Below are positions 34,458 through 42,664 of a stretch of DNA of 64,000 nt, in pieces. The translations under genes were made by a program, and so were the position numbers. Below the pieces are notes generated by a model, which searched no databases, was not told the DNA's origin, and worked only from the letters and a program-made list of their open reading frames with translations. Source of the stretch: Kitasatospora azatica KCTC 9699. Lineage in GTDB: Bacteria; Actinomycetota; Actinomycetes; Streptomycetales; Streptomycetaceae. Position 1 is the stretch's first letter. Every line of letters begins with the position of its first letter. Location of the stretch: contig NZ_JQMO01000003.1 in NCBI RefSeq assembly GCF_000744785.1, positions 1,302,001-1,366,000 of the forward strand. The letters are read 5' to 3'.

Positions 34458-34709
34458 TCAGGCGGTGCGCGCGCGGTTGCGGGCGGCGCGGCGCTTCATG
34501 GCGCGACGCTCGTCCTCGCTCATGCCGCCCCAGACGCCGGCGTCCTGACCGGTCTCCAGGGCCCACTGGAGACACTGCTCCATGACGGGACAACGGCGGC
34601 ACACGGCCTTGGCTTCCTCGATCTGCAGCAGAGCAGGACCGGTGTTCCCGATCGGGAAGAACAGCTCCGGGTCCTCTTCGCGGCAGACAGCGCGGTGGCG
34701 CCAGTCCAT
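34458..34709 (-). CDS. wblE: WblE, WhiB-like iron-sulfur transcription factor
   Basis: 83 residues. Four cysteines at positions 9, 37, 40 and 46 (AVC, CRRCPVMEQC) bind a 4Fe-4S cluster. The GVWGG turn (58-62) and a basic AT-hook-like tail (RRAMKRRAARNRARTA) complete the WhiB fold. The length and the DWRHRAVCREEDPELFFPIG start match WblE, the orthologue of mycobacterial WhiB1, which is an NO-sensitive transcription regulator working with the principal sigma factor. A Crp-like palindrome lies about 60-80 bp upstream of the start. Confidence 0.95.
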   Translation of the reverse strand: MDWRHRAVCREEDPELFFPIGNTGPALLQIEEAKAVCRRCPVMEQCLQWALETGQDAGVWGGMSEDERRAMKRRAARNRARTA

Positions 34710-35091
34710 GGTCGTCCAACTCCTCCTGCTGACAGGCGGTGGCCGGTCAGCACAATCGATGGCTTGTGAATGTGAACGCTTTCACGAATCCCACAACGGC
34801 AAAACGGACCAGAGGCCTCTACGGCCTGGCGGTCTGAGCTGAGGGGGTTTCGGGCGAATCCTGAGCGGATCCCCAGCCGGAGGCTGAGTGGGATGCCATC
34901 AGTGGGTCGCTTCGCTGTCCCGCTGCGATGCGTCCCGATCGCCATGTAGAGGTTCGCAAACCTCGGGCTCGGATACAACCCCCTTCGAGGAGGAATTTTT
35001 GATTCTTCGGTGTCGCCTACCTCACAGGCAGTACTTCTATGGGGTGAAGGGGGCTAGCGCGTTCGAGAAGAAGGGCGGGACCCCCTTCTGG
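34710..35091. other. wblE upstream region, no gene
   Basis: This 382-bp interval between the wblE start and the lipid kinase stop contains the Crp-like site (34771-34786) and presumably the wblE promoter. Short A/T-richer patches occur near 34990-35050. No coding sequence is supported on either strand. Confidence 0.6.
34771..34786. promoter_or_regulatory. Crp-like palindrome TGTGA-N6-TCACG upstream of wblE
   Basis: TGTGAACGCTTTCACG matches the classical cAMP-receptor-protein pattern TGTGA-N6-TCACA at 9 of 10 arm positions. It lies 62-77 bp upstream of the wblE start. In Mycobacterium tuberculosis the orthologue whiB1 is controlled by CRP; the same link here is inferred. Confidence 0.6.
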
Positions 35092-36063
35092 TCACACAAT
35101 CACACGCAGTGCCCGCCGTACGCCTGTGAAACTGACGCGACTCCTGTCTCCAAGGTGGTCCCCATCGACCTGAAATGGGGCCGGTTCCTCTGAAACCAAG
35201 GTGAAGTGCCTGACGTCGTGATAGGAGACGACATGCTTCCCGGAAGGTCCAACAGCCTTCTGCGACTGCTCCGAAGGAGTGTGCGGCCGCAGGATCTGAC
35301 GAACCGTACGAGCGGTTCCGAACGCCGTCATTCGAGTGATGCCGAAGACGTCAAGGTCGGTTTCGAAGGATGCCGACGGAGAGGGCAGTACCGGGCGGTT
35401 ACCGAGAAAGGTCCACGGTGAGGTGTTCGAAACTATGGTCATCACCAGTCCCGGCTGAGGTGCCCTACCCGGCAGTACCAAGGTGACCGGCCCGCTCCGG
35501 CGGTGCTCACGTTCGGTGACGTAGTGCCGGAGCGCCTCGCGGACATAGAGCGCGTGCGTCGATTTGCGCCCCGACCGGCGCTGCTCCTCCACCCGGCCGA
35601 CCACGCCGGCGTCGAAGCCCAGCCCCGCGGTGAAGGTGAACCAGCGGTCCGGCAGCCCCTCGGTCATCGCCTTGCCCAGCGAGATCGCCCGCTCCCGGCG
35701 TTGCTCCAGTGCGTCCAGCAGCACCCCGGTGGCCTCCACCGGGTGGTTGGGCAGGCCCAGCGCGCGGGCGAAGACATTGGTGCTGCCGCCCGGCACCACC
35801 GCCAGCCGCGGCACCTTCTCGCCCGGACCGGCCGCGAGCAGTCCGTTGACCACCTCGTTGACCGTGCCGTCGCCGCCGAGCGCCACCACCAGGTCCACCG
35901 CGCCGTCCGCGGCCGCCTGGCGGGCCAGGTCCCGGGCGTGGCCGCGGTACTCGGTGACCGCCACCTCCAGCTTGAGATCACTGCGCAGCGCGTGGGTCAG
36001 GACGTCCCTGGTCCGGCCACTGGTGGTGGTGGCTTTCGGATTCACGACCAGGAGCGCGCGCAT
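35092..36063 (-). CDS. Diacylglycerol/lipid kinase family protein
   Basis: 323 residues from ATG 36063. DAGK catalytic domain: MRALLVVNPKATTTSGRTRD, the glycine-rich ATP loop LVVALGGDGTVNEVVNGLLAAG and VPGGSTNVFARALGLP. The C-terminal domain has FTFTAGLGFDAGVVGRVEE and FQVDGDHLGDRSRVSFTGVRRALRVIV, complete as in YegS/DgkB-type kinases. It phosphorylates a membrane lipid such as diacylglycerol; the substrate is not certain. It lies divergent from a small membrane protein 51 bp away. Confidence 0.92.
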   Translation of the reverse strand: MRALLVVNPKATTTSGRTRDVLTHALRSDLKLEVAVTEYRGHARDLARQAAADGAVDLVVALGGDGTVNEVVNGLLAAGPGEKVPRLAVVPGGSTNVFARALGLPNHPVEATGVLLDALEQRRERAISLGKAMTEGLPDRWFTFTAGLGFDAGVVGRVEEQRRSGRKSTHALYVREALRHYVTEREHRRSGPVTLVLPGRAPQPGLVMTIVSNTSPWTFLGNRPVLPSPSASFETDLDVFGITRMTAFGTARTVRQILRPHTPSEQSQKAVGPSGKHVVSYHDVRHFTLVSEEPAPFQVDGDHLGDRSRVSFTGVRRALRVIV

Positions 36064-36114
36064 GGGGCTCAGCCTACGGCTCGGCACTCGCGGGGCGGCG
36101 GCTACCCTGCTGGG

Positions 36115-36534
36115 GTGACCGCAGAAACCTCCGCACCCGTCCAGTCGGCAGCCCGCCCGCCCCAGCTGCTCGCCGCCGTCGCCCTCACCGTGGCCGAGGG
36201 CTCCGCGCTGGTGGTCTGGGGCGGCTACATGATCGTGGCCGGCCTGGTCGAGAGCACCAGGAACCAGGGCCTGGCCGAGTACGGCGGCGCGGTGATCCTG
36301 CTGATGGGCCTGCTGCCGCTGCTGGCCGCCCGGGCCCTGCTGCGGCTGCGCCGCTGGGGTCGCACGCCGGCCGTGCTGACCCACTCGCTCTGCCTGCCGG
36401 TGGCCTACTACATGTGGCAGAGCACCGGGATGATGCCGCTGCTCGGGGCGCTGGTGGGCCTGGTGGGGCTGGCCGGGCTGGTGGTGCTGCTCAACCCCAA
36501 GGTGACCAAGGCGCTGTACGAGACGGCGGACTGA
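36115..36534 (+). CDS. Small four-helix integral membrane protein
   Basis: 139 residues from GTG 36115. Four hydrophobic helices: PQLLAAVALTVAEGSALVVWGGYMIVAGL, YGGAVILLMGLLPLLAARALL, AVLTHSLCLPVAYYMWQ and MMPLLGALVGLVGLAGLVVLL, then a short cytoplasmic tail (NPKVTKALYETAD). This type is conserved next to the lipid kinase and sigH in Streptomyces as I remember, without assigned function. The start is divergent from the lipid kinase gene, so the two may share a control region. Confidence 0.82.
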   Translation: MTAETSAPVQSAARPPQLLAAVALTVAEGSALVVWGGYMIVAGLVESTRNQGLAEYGGAVILLMGLLPLLAARALLRLRRWGRTPAVLTHSLCLPVAYYMWQSTGMMPLLGALVGLVGLAGLVVLLNPKVTKALYETAD

Positions 36535-36537
36535 GAG

Positions 36538-36609
36538 CACCCGCCAGGCCGGGACCACTCGTCGGGCCGGGACCACCCGCCGGACTGGGATCACTCGTCG
36601 GGCTGAGCT
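36538..36609 (+). repeat. Four imperfect 18-bp tandem repeats
   Basis: Units cacccgccaggccgggac (36538-36555), cactcgtcgggccgggac (36556-36573), cacccgccggactgggat (36574-36591) and cactcgtcgggctgagct (36592-36609) follow the membrane-protein stop directly. Units alternate between CCGCC and TCGTC types, suggesting duplication of a 36-bp pair. Confidence 0.75.
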
Positions 36610-36622
36610 CGTAACAGCAGAA

Positions 36623-36654
36623 CCGGGGCGCGCGCCGACTGGCGCGCGCCCCGG
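36623..36654. terminator. Bidirectional hairpin terminator
   Basis: A perfect 14-bp stem CCGGGGCGCGCGCC/GGCGCGCGCCCCGG with a GACT loop between the convergent membrane-protein and sigH genes. Confidence 0.88.
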
Positions 36655-36669
36655 TGCATGCTTCGAGCT

Positions 36670-37749
36670 CTACTCCTCGACCAGCAGCTTGTCCCGCAGC
36701 TGGGCGAGCGTGCGCGCCAGCAGGCGCGACACGTGCATCTGCGAGATCCCCACCTCGGCGGCGATCTGAGACTGCGTCATGTTCCGGAAGAACCGGAGCA
36801 CCAGGATCTTCTGCTCGCGCTGCGGCAGTTGGGCCAGCAGCGGCTTGAGCGACTCGCGGTACTCGACCCCCTCCAGCGCCTCGTCGGTGGCGCCCAGGGT
36901 GTCCGCCACGGCCGGCGACTCGTCGTCGCTGTCCGGCACGTCCAGCGAGAGCGTGGAGTAGGCGTTGGCCGACTCCAGGCCCTCCAGCACGTCCTCCTCC
37001 GAGATGCCCAGGTGCTCGGCCAGCTCGTGCACCGTGGGGGAGCGGCCGTGCCGCTGGGAGAGCTCGCTGGTCGCCGTGGTCAGCGACAGCCGCAGCTCCT
37101 GCAGCCGGCGCGGCACCCGCACCGCCCAGCCCTTGTCGCGGAAGTGCCGCTTGATCTCGCCCACGATGGTCGGAGTGGCGTAGGTGGAGAACTCCACCCC
37201 GCGCTCGTGGTCGAACCGGTCCACCGACTTGATCAGGCCGATGGTGGCCACCTGGGTCAGGTCGTCCAGCGGCTCGCCGCGGTTGCGGAACCGCCGGGCC
37301 AGGTGCTCGACCAGCGGGATGTGCATCCGGACCAGCTGGTTGCGCAGCTCCACCCGCTCCGGCGAGCCCTCGGGCAGCGTGGACAGCTGGACGAAGAGCG
37401 CCCGGGCCGCCTCCCGGTCCGGCGCGGACGAGCGGTGGTGCACGGCGGTCTGGGCCGGCAGCGCGGCCCGCACCACCTCCGCCAGCGGGTCCTCGTCGGC
37501 GGCCGGCGGCAGCGCTGGTGCTGTCTGGTCCGGCGTCGGGTCGGTCGGCTGGCTCATCCGCTGGGCGTCCTTCGGGTGCGCGTGCTGGTCGGTGGCGGGC
37601 CCCGGCGCGGGTCCGCCGGGCTGCGCCGGTACGGTACGGCGCCGGGCGCCCGGAGTGCGCGCGGCACGGGCGCCGGCGGACGAGGCGTCCGTCGGCAGGC
37701 CGTCCACGGGCGGGTGCCCGACGGCAGAGTTGCGATCCAGATCACTCAC
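36670..37749 (-). CDS. sigH: SigH, SigB/SigF-family stress sigma factor
   Basis: 359 residues from GTG 37749. A Pro/Ala-rich N-terminal extension of about 100 residues precedes region 2 (VRMHIPLVEHLARRFRNRGEPLDDLTQVATIGLIKSVDRFDHERGVEFSTYATPTIVGEIKRHFRDKGWAVRVPRR). Region 3 (RLQELRLSLTTATSELSQRHGRSPTVHELAEHLGISEEDV) and region 4 (LPQREQKILVLRFFRNMTQSQIAAEVGISQMHVSRLLARTLAQLR) are complete. Known in S. coelicolor for osmotic and acid stress and septation. SigH there is made in several forms from alternative starts; an internal ATG (MSQPTDPT) about 65 residues in could serve the same purpose here. Its anti-sigma gene lies just upstream. Confidence 0.93.
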   Translation of the reverse strand: MSDLDRNSAVGHPPVDGLPTDASSAGARAARTPGARRRTVPAQPGGPAPGPATDQHAHPKDAQRMSQPTDPTPDQTAPALPPAADEDPLAEVVRAALPAQTAVHHRSSAPDREAARALFVQLSTLPEGSPERVELRNQLVRMHIPLVEHLARRFRNRGEPLDDLTQVATIGLIKSVDRFDHERGVEFSTYATPTIVGEIKRHFRDKGWAVRVPRRLQELRLSLTTATSELSQRHGRSPTVHELAEHLGISEEDVLEGLESANAYSTLSLDVPDSDDESPAVADTLGATDEALEGVEYRESLKPLLAQLPQREQKILVLRFFRNMTQSQIAAEVGISQMHVSRLLARTLAQLRDKLLVEE

Positions 37750-37887
37750 GGCGATCCCCCGTTCCGTTCCGGGAGCACCCGGGCCGCCTTCGCGGCCGGG
37801 CCATCACATTGGTTGTACCGCGACCGGACTCCCGAACGGGAGCGATTCCGGTCGCGGACCGGCCGGTACTTCGCCCCAGGGCGGGGT

Positions 37888-38325
37888 TCACGGCTGCAGG
37901 ATGGTCCCGCCGCGCTTCTTGTGCAGGCTGATGCTGACGGTGCGGTCCGCGGCCACCGAGGACTCCACCTCGCCGGCCAGTGCGGAGAGCACCGTCCAGG
38001 CGAAGGTGTCCCGCTCGGGGGCCCGACCGTCCGTGGTCGGGGCCGAGACGGTGACCCGGAGTGCGTCGCCGACCAGCCGGAACTCGCAGGACAGCACCGA
38101 CCCGGGCACCGCCTGCTGGAGCAGGATGGCGCAGGCCTCGTCCACCGCGATCCGTAGATCCTCGATCTCGTCCAGGGTGAAGTCCAGCCGGGCCGCGAGC
38201 CCGGCCGTGGCCGTCCGCAGCACCGAGAGGTACGCCCCCTGCGCGGGCAGCCGGACCTCCACGAAATCCTGGGCAGCCCGGTCCTGTTCGGCCTTTCCCG
38301 CGGGATCGCCGACGTTCTGGTCCAC
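37888..38325 (-). CDS. rshA: RshA/UshX-type anti-sigma factor of SigH
   Basis: 145 residues if started at GTG 38325, where AGGAGG sits at ideal spacing; a TTG at 38394 would add 23 residues but lacks such a site. The protein is an HATPase-fold serine-kinase-type anti-sigma factor (RsbW/SpoIIAB class): YLSVLRTATAGLAARLDFTLDEIEDLRIAVDEACAILL carries the conserved N-box ED.R.AV.EAC. The segment RDTFAWTVLSALAGEVES follows, with SISLHKKR at the end. It would sequester SigH until released by an anti-anti-sigma factor. Same strand and order as in S. coelicolor. Confidence 0.88.
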   Translation of the reverse strand: MDQNVGDPAGKAEQDRAAQDFVEVRLPAQGAYLSVLRTATAGLAARLDFTLDEIEDLRIAVDEACAILLQQAVPGSVLSCEFRLVGDALRVTVSAPTTDGRAPERDTFAWTVLSALAGEVESSVAADRTVSISLHKKRGGTILQP

Positions 38326-38543
38326 CCTCACCTCCTGGGTGACGCGCTGTGCTTGTGACCCCGAGGCCGCGGCACGTTCTGTTGCTTGGCTCAACTGCTT
38401 CGCCCCAACTGTCTTGAGGGGTGGTGCGGTACGTTCCGATTCCTACCCAGCCGGGCGGCACCGGACGCGGGCCGTCCGCCGAGACGTTACCGCGATCAGA
38501 GTGCGGATGTCGCGACCTGGAGCCGGATTCCCGCTTACGTGGT

Positions 38544-39020
38544 TCAGGAAGTGCCCAGCTCGCGGAGCGCGTCCCCGGTCAACCGGTAGACCGTCCAGCC
38601 GTCCAGCGGCTCGGCGCCGAGCCGCTTGTAGAAGCCGATCGAAGGTTCGTTCCAGTTCAGCACGCTCCACTCGAAGCGCTGGTAGCCGCGCGTCACGGCG
38701 ATCCTGGCCAGCTCGCTGAGCAGTGCCTTGCCGTGCCCGCCGCCGCGGTTGCCCGGGCGGACGTACAGGTCCTCCAGGTAGACGCCGTGGGTGCCGTTCC
38801 AGGTGGAGTAGTTGCGGAACCAGAGCGCGAAGCCCACCGTCTCGCCGGTCGCCTCGTCCGCGGCGATCAGTGCGTGGACCACCGGCTGCTCACCGAAGAG
38901 CGCCTCGGCCAGCTGGTCCTCGGTGGCCCTGGCCTCCTCGAGCGCGCGCTCGTAGTCGGCCAGCTCACGGATCAGCTCGATGATGGTCGGGACGTCCTCG
39001 CGGACGGCTTCTCTGATCAT
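38544..39020 (-). CDS. GNAT-family N-acetyltransferase (diamine/spermidine type)
   Basis: 158 residues from ATG 39020. GNAT motif A is YLEDLYVRPGNRGGGHGKALLSELARIAVTRGYQRFEW with the R/QxxGxG/A acetyl-CoA loop. Motif B is VLNWNEPSIGFYKRLGAEPLDGWTVYRL. Upstream, GFALWFRNYSTWNGTHGVYLEDLYV is characteristic of the SSAT-like branch that acetylates polyamines or thialysine. The acceptor is inferred from this resemblance only. It stands alone on the minus strand. Confidence 0.9.
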   Translation of the reverse strand: MIREAVREDVPTIIELIRELADYERALEEARATEDQLAEALFGEQPVVHALIAADEATGETVGFALWFRNYSTWNGTHGVYLEDLYVRPGNRGGGHGKALLSELARIAVTRGYQRFEWSVLNWNEPSIGFYKRLGAEPLDGWTVYRLTGDALRELGTS

Positions 39021-39048
39021 GCAACCGAGGGTACTGGGCCGAAACGCG

Positions 39049-39086
39049 GACGGCGCCGCTCACTCCAAAGGGTGAGCGGCGCCGTC
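39049..39086 (-). terminator. Hairpin terminator after sodN
   Basis: A perfect 15-bp stem GACGGCGCCGCTCAC/GTGAGCGGCGCCGTC with an 8-base loop, 16 bp beyond the sodN stop. Confidence 0.9.
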
Positions 39087-39101
39087 GACGGGACCGGGCG
39101 A

Positions 39102-39497
39102 TCAGGCCTGCTTGGTCTCCCAGAAGATCTTGTCGATCTGGGCGATGTAGTCCAGCAGCGTCTGGCCGGTGGCCGGGTCGGTCGAGGCCTTGGCGGCCGA
39201 GGCGGCCTTGAGGGCGTCGTTGAAGAGCTGGTGCAGCTCCGGGTACTTCTCGAAGTGCGGGGCCTTGAAGTAGTCGCTCCAGAGCACCGACAGGTGGTGC
39301 TTGACGGCCTCGGCGCGCTGCTCCTTGATGATGATGGCGCGAGCGCGGAAGTGAGCGTCCTCGTTGGCCTGGTACTTCTCCTGAGTACCCTTCACCGACT
39401 CGGCCTCGATCCGGGCCTGAGCCGGGTCGTAGACACCGCAGGGCAGGTCGCAGTGGGCGTGAGCGGTGACCCGCGGCGCAAACAGACGAGAGAACAT
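39102..39497 (-). CDS. sodN: SodN, nickel superoxide dismutase
   Basis: 131 residues from ATG 39497. The Ni-hook HCDLPCGVYDPAQARIEAESVKG begins at H15. After removal of the 14-residue leader (MFSRLFAPRVTAHA) the mature enzyme starts with His1, Cys2 and Cys6, which ligate nickel. The helical rest (DAHFRARAIIIKEQRAEAVKHHLSVLWSDYFKAPHFEKYP) matches NiSOD. It converts superoxide to peroxide and oxygen in the cytosol as a hexamer. In Streptomyces it is induced by nickel. It is divergent from its maturation protease gene. Confidence 0.97.
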   Translation of the reverse strand: MFSRLFAPRVTAHAHCDLPCGVYDPAQARIEAESVKGTQEKYQANEDAHFRARAIIIKEQRAEAVKHHLSVLWSDYFKAPHFEKYPELHQLFNDALKAASAAKASTDPATGQTLLDYIAQIDKIFWETKQA

Positions 39498-39676
39498 GGG
39501 AGTCCTTCCTTAGATCGTCTTCCCGCGCCGAGACTACCCCGCCGGACCCCGGTTCTCTCGGCCGGGACGGGGGCCTAGGGCAAAAGGTGGAGTCGGAACC
39601 GGTCGATATCGGGCACGCGTTGTCCATGCGGGATGCTGGACCCGACCGGGTCGGCAGGACGAGGAGGAGGGCACCA

Positions 39677-40153
39677 ATGGCGGCGATGCGGCTGCGGGAC
39701 GCTGACACGGGTACTGAGCCCGTGCAGAGTACGGCTGGCGGGCTCTTGCCGTTCGGCTTGATGGACGTGGACGGGCCGTCGATGGTCCCGACCCTCTACC
39801 ACGGCGACAAGGTGGTGGTCCGCTACGGAGCCCGGGTCCGCCCGGGTGCGGTGGTGCTGGTCCGCCATCCGATGCGGCAGGACCTGCTGGTGGTCAAGCG
39901 GGCCGCCGAGCTGCGGCCCAAGGGCTGGTGGCTGCTGTCGGACAATCAGTTCCTCGGCAACGACAGCCGGGACTTCGGCGCGGTGCCGACCGAGCTGGTG
40001 CTCGGCCGGGTGCTGCTGCGGGTCAGTCCGCGGGTGTCCTGGCTGGCGCCGGCCGGCTGGCTGGAGCGGCTGCTCTGCCGTTGGCCGCTGGGCCGGGTGC
40101 CGTGGCTGGCGGCCCGGTTCGGGGTGCTGCGCCGGCTCAGCCCCTCGCGGTAG
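39677..40153 (+). CDS. sodX: SodX, nickel-type superoxide dismutase maturation protease
   Basis: 158 residues from ATG 39677 with GGAGGAGGG upstream. A S26 signal-peptidase-like catalytic Ser is at about residue 35 (DVDGPSMVPTLYHGDKVVVRYG) and the Lys partner at about 74 (QDLLVVKRAAEL). Then LLSDNQFLGNDSRDFGAVP and a hydrophobic end follow. The protein cleaves the SodN leader to expose the nickel-binding N-terminal His. Divergent placement next to sodN is the standard arrangement. The last 17 bp overlap the end of the convergent CGNR gene. Confidence 0.95.
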   Translation: MAAMRLRDADTGTEPVQSTAGGLLPFGLMDVDGPSMVPTLYHGDKVVVRYGARVRPGAVVLVRHPMRQDLLVVKRAAELRPKGWWLLSDNQFLGNDSRDFGAVPTELVLGRVLLRVSPRVSWLAPAGWLERLLCRWPLGRVPWLAARFGVLRRLSPSR

Positions 40154-40730
40154 CGGCGGCCGCGGCGGCCTCCTGCTTCTTGCGGGCCCGGTAGGCGGCC
40201 ACATTGGCGCGGGTGGCGCAGCGGTCCGAGCAGTAGCGGCGGGACCGGTTGGTCGAGGTGTCCAGGTAGGCGTTGCGGCAGGGCGCGGCCTGACAGATGC
40301 CGAGCCGGTCCGCGCCCAGCTCGGTCAGGTGGATGGCCAGGCCCATGCACGCCACCGCGGTGAAGTTCGCGGTGGCGCTGGGCGCGTTGTCCGCCAGGTG
40401 CAGGTGCCAGCGCGGCCGGCCGCTCTCGTCCAGGTAGTCGTGCCCGGAGACCTGCGGGCTGACCGGGTACTCGGCCAGCAGGCCGTTCAGCAGGTCGACC
40501 CCGCGCACCTCGTCGCCGCCCGCGGCGGCCTCGAAGACCGCCCGCAGCCGGGCCCGCACGCCCCGCAGCCGGGGCAGGTCGGCGGGCTCGGTCAGCTGGG
40601 CGGCGCGCGAGTCAGGGCTGCCGAACAGGTCGCGCACGGCGTCCACCGAGACCAGCGCGTCGGTGCCGCGGTCCGGCTCCTCGCTGTTCACCAGCCGGAC
40701 GGCGTAATCGGCGTAGGAGGCGAGCTCCAC
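40137..40730 (-). CDS. CGNR zinc-finger regulator (ABATE domain)
   Basis: 197 residues. The N-terminal ABATE-type stress-sensing region (YADYAVRLVNSEEPDRGTDALVSVDAVRDLF, LRGVRARLRAVFEAAAGG) is followed by the C-terminal CGNR-type zinc finger, here CQAAPCRNAYLDTSTNRSRRYCSDRCATRANVAAYRARKK. Four Cys bind zinc, and the first pair is CQAAPC instead of the usual CxxxxC with CGNR. Members are predicted DNA-binding regulators. It shares the 3' end with sodX (convergent overlap), so expression of one might affect the other. Confidence 0.9.
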   Translation of the reverse strand: MELASYADYAVRLVNSEEPDRGTDALVSVDAVRDLFGSPDSRAAQLTEPADLPRLRGVRARLRAVFEAAAGGDEVRGVDLLNGLLAEYPVSPQVSGHDYLDESGRPRWHLHLADNAPSATANFTAVACMGLAIHLTELGADRLGICQAAPCRNAYLDTSTNRSRRYCSDRCATRANVAAYRARKKQEAAAAAATARG

Positions 40731-40824
40731 AGGGCCCTCCGAGGGAGCGGTAACGGGTGAGTCGCCTTAAGCCTATTACGCCGTCCGGGTAAACGGTGCG
40801 TTCGTTCTGCCCGGTCTCCGAGCG

Positions 40825-41631
40825 CTACAGCACCTTCGAGAGGAAGGCCTTGGTGCGGTCGTGCTGCGGGTTCGCCAGCACGTCGCGCGGGTGGCCGGAC
40901 TCCACCACCACACCGCCGTCCATGAAGACCAGCGCGTCGCCCACCTCGCGGGCGAAGCCCATCTCGTGGGTGACCACGATCATCGTCATGCCGTCCTCGG
41001 CGAGGCCGCGCATCACGTCCAGCACCTCGCCGACCAGCTCCGGGTCGAGCGCCGAGGTGGGCTCGTCGAAGAGCATCAGCTTGGGCTCCATGGCCAGCGC
41101 CCGGGCGATCGCCACCCGCTGCTGCTGCCCGCCGGAGAGCTGGGACGGGTAGCTGGCGGCCTTGTCGGACAGGCCGACCCGGTCCAGCAGCGCCCTGGCC
41201 CGCTCCCGGGCGGCCGCCTTGGACTCGCCCTTGACCTGCACCGGCGCCTCGACGATGTTCTCCAGCGCGGTCATGTGCGGGAACAGGTTGAAGTGCTGGA
41301 AGACCATGCCGATGTCGCGCCGCTTCTGGGCGACCTCGCGGTCCTTCAGCTCGTAGAGCCGGTCGCCCTTCTGCCGGTAGCCGACCAGCTCGCCGTCGAC
41401 CCAGAGCCGGCCGGCGTTGATCTTCTCCAGGTGGTTGATGCAGCGCAGGAAGGTCGACTTGCCCGAGCCGGACGGCCCGACCAGCACGAAGACCTGGCCC
41501 TGCCGGACCTCCAGGTCGATCCCCTTGAGCACCTGGACCAGGCCGAAGGACTTGTGCAGCGCCTCGGCCTTCACCATCGGGGTGACCGAGTCGCTGATCA
41601 CCTTCGGCGTGTCGTTGACGGTGTCGTTCAC
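40825..41631 (-). CDS. Amino-acid ABC transporter ATP-binding protein (GlnQ type)
   Basis: 268 residues. Walker A ([22 protein letters not shown]), Q-loop ([16 protein letters not shown]), ABC signature ([21 protein letters not shown]), Walker B ([17 protein letters not shown]) and H-loop ([14 protein letters not shown]) are all intact, in the GlnQ/HisP subfamily form. It powers the permease encoded just upstream, with which it shares a 4-bp overlap (41628-41631). It is last of the four-gene minus-strand cluster with two binding proteins. Confidence 0.95.
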   Translation of the reverse strand: MNDTVNDTPKVISDSVTPMVKAEALHKSFGLVQVLKGIDLEVRQGQVFVLVGPSGSGKSTFLRCINHLEKINAGRLWVDGELVGYRQKGDRLYELKDREVAQKRRDIGMVFQHFNLFPHMTALENIVEAPVQVKGESKAAARERARALLDRVGLSDKAASYPSQLSGGQQQRVAIARALAMEPKLMLFDEPTSALDPELVGEVLDVMRGLAEDGMTMIVVTHEMGFAREVGDALVFMDGGVVVESGHPRDVLANPQHDRTKAFLSKVL

Positions 41632-42626
41632 AGGTGGCCGCCTCCCTCGAGTCCGGGGACCACATCGGGTGCGCTGGGTGGCTTGGGTCGACCGGAGAAG
41701 AGGCCGCGGAGCCGCTGCATCGGGGTCGGCGGCAGGATCCGGTTCGCACCTCGAGCGTAGTGCCGCTCGATGTAGTACTGGACGACGGTCAGGATCGAGG
41801 TCAGGAACAGGTACCAGAGGCTGACCACGACCAGCAGTGGGATGGTCTGGAAGGTGCGGGAGTAGATGTTCTCACCGGCCCGCAGCAGCTCCTCCAGCGA
41901 GATCGCCGAGACCAGCGAGGTGGTCTTCAGCATCGAGATGGTCTCGTTGCCGGTCGGCGGGATGATCACCCGCATGGCCTGCGGCAGGATGATCCGCCGC
42001 ATGGTCGAGGACTGGCTCATGCCCAGCGCGTGCGCCGCCTCGGTCTGGCCCAGCGGCACCGACTGGATGCCGCCGCGGACGATCTCGGCCATGTAGGCGG
42101 CCTCGTTGAGGCCCAGGCCCAGCAGCGCCGCGACGAAGAGCGGGATCAGCTTGTTGGTGTCCTCGGACCAGAAGGCGCCGCCGTCGGACAGCCCGAGGAA
42201 GCCGCCGAACGGCACACCGATGGAGAGCTTGCCCCAGAGCGCGCCGAGGAAGTTCCAGAACAGCAGCTGGACCAGCACCGGGGTGCCGCGGAAGATCCAG
42301 ATGTAGAACCAGGCGGTGGAGGAGAGCACCGGGTTCGGCGACAGCCGCATGATCGCCAGCACGGTGCCGCCGGACACACCGATCAGCATGGACAGCGCCG
42401 TCAGCTCGAGGGTGACGCCGAGCCCGTGCAGGATCGAGGAGTCGAACAGGTACTGCCCGACGACATGCCACTGGAACTGGGGATTGGTGACAAGGGCGTG
42501 GATCAGCATCGCGGCGAGCACCGCGACGACGATCGCTCCGGCCCAGCGTCCGGGGTGGCGGACCGGGACGGCCTTGATGGCTTCAGGCCGTCCCTTGTTC
42601 ACCGCCCCGTGATCGGATGAATTCAC
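41628..42626 (-). CDS. Amino-acid ABC transporter permease (HisM/GlnP type)
   Basis: 332 residues. A first helix ([17 protein letters not shown]) and an extracytoplasmic loop precede the polar-amino-acid permease core: [50 protein letters not shown]. The EAA loop is [44 protein letters not shown] helix near the C-terminus and a basic tail with a Pro-rich end follow. It works as a homodimer with the GlnQ-type ATPase downstream. The substrate is likely a polar amino acid. Confidence 0.94.
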   Translation of the reverse strand: MNSSDHGAVNKGRPEAIKAVPVRHPGRWAGAIVVAVLAAMLIHALVTNPQFQWHVVGQYLFDSSILHGLGVTLELTALSMLIGVSGGTVLAIMRLSPNPVLSSTAWFYIWIFRGTPVLVQLLFWNFLGALWGKLSIGVPFGGFLGLSDGGAFWSEDTNKLIPLFVAALLGLGLNEAAYMAEIVRGGIQSVPLGQTEAAHALGMSQSSTMRRIILPQAMRVIIPPTGNETISMLKTTSLVSAISLEELLRAGENIYSRTFQTIPLLVVVSLWYLFLTSILTVVQYYIERHYARGANRILPPTPMQRLRGLFSGRPKPPSAPDVVPGLEGGGHL

Positions 42627-42664
42627 GGTGTGTGGCCTCGGGGGTTAGGGGTCCGGACGGAGCG

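Noticed and set aside
40254..40300. Possible loss of zinc ligands in the CGNR protein
   Set aside because: The first pair reads CQAAPC instead of the eponymous residues, but all four cysteines (CQAAPC and CSDRC) are present, so the finger is intact.
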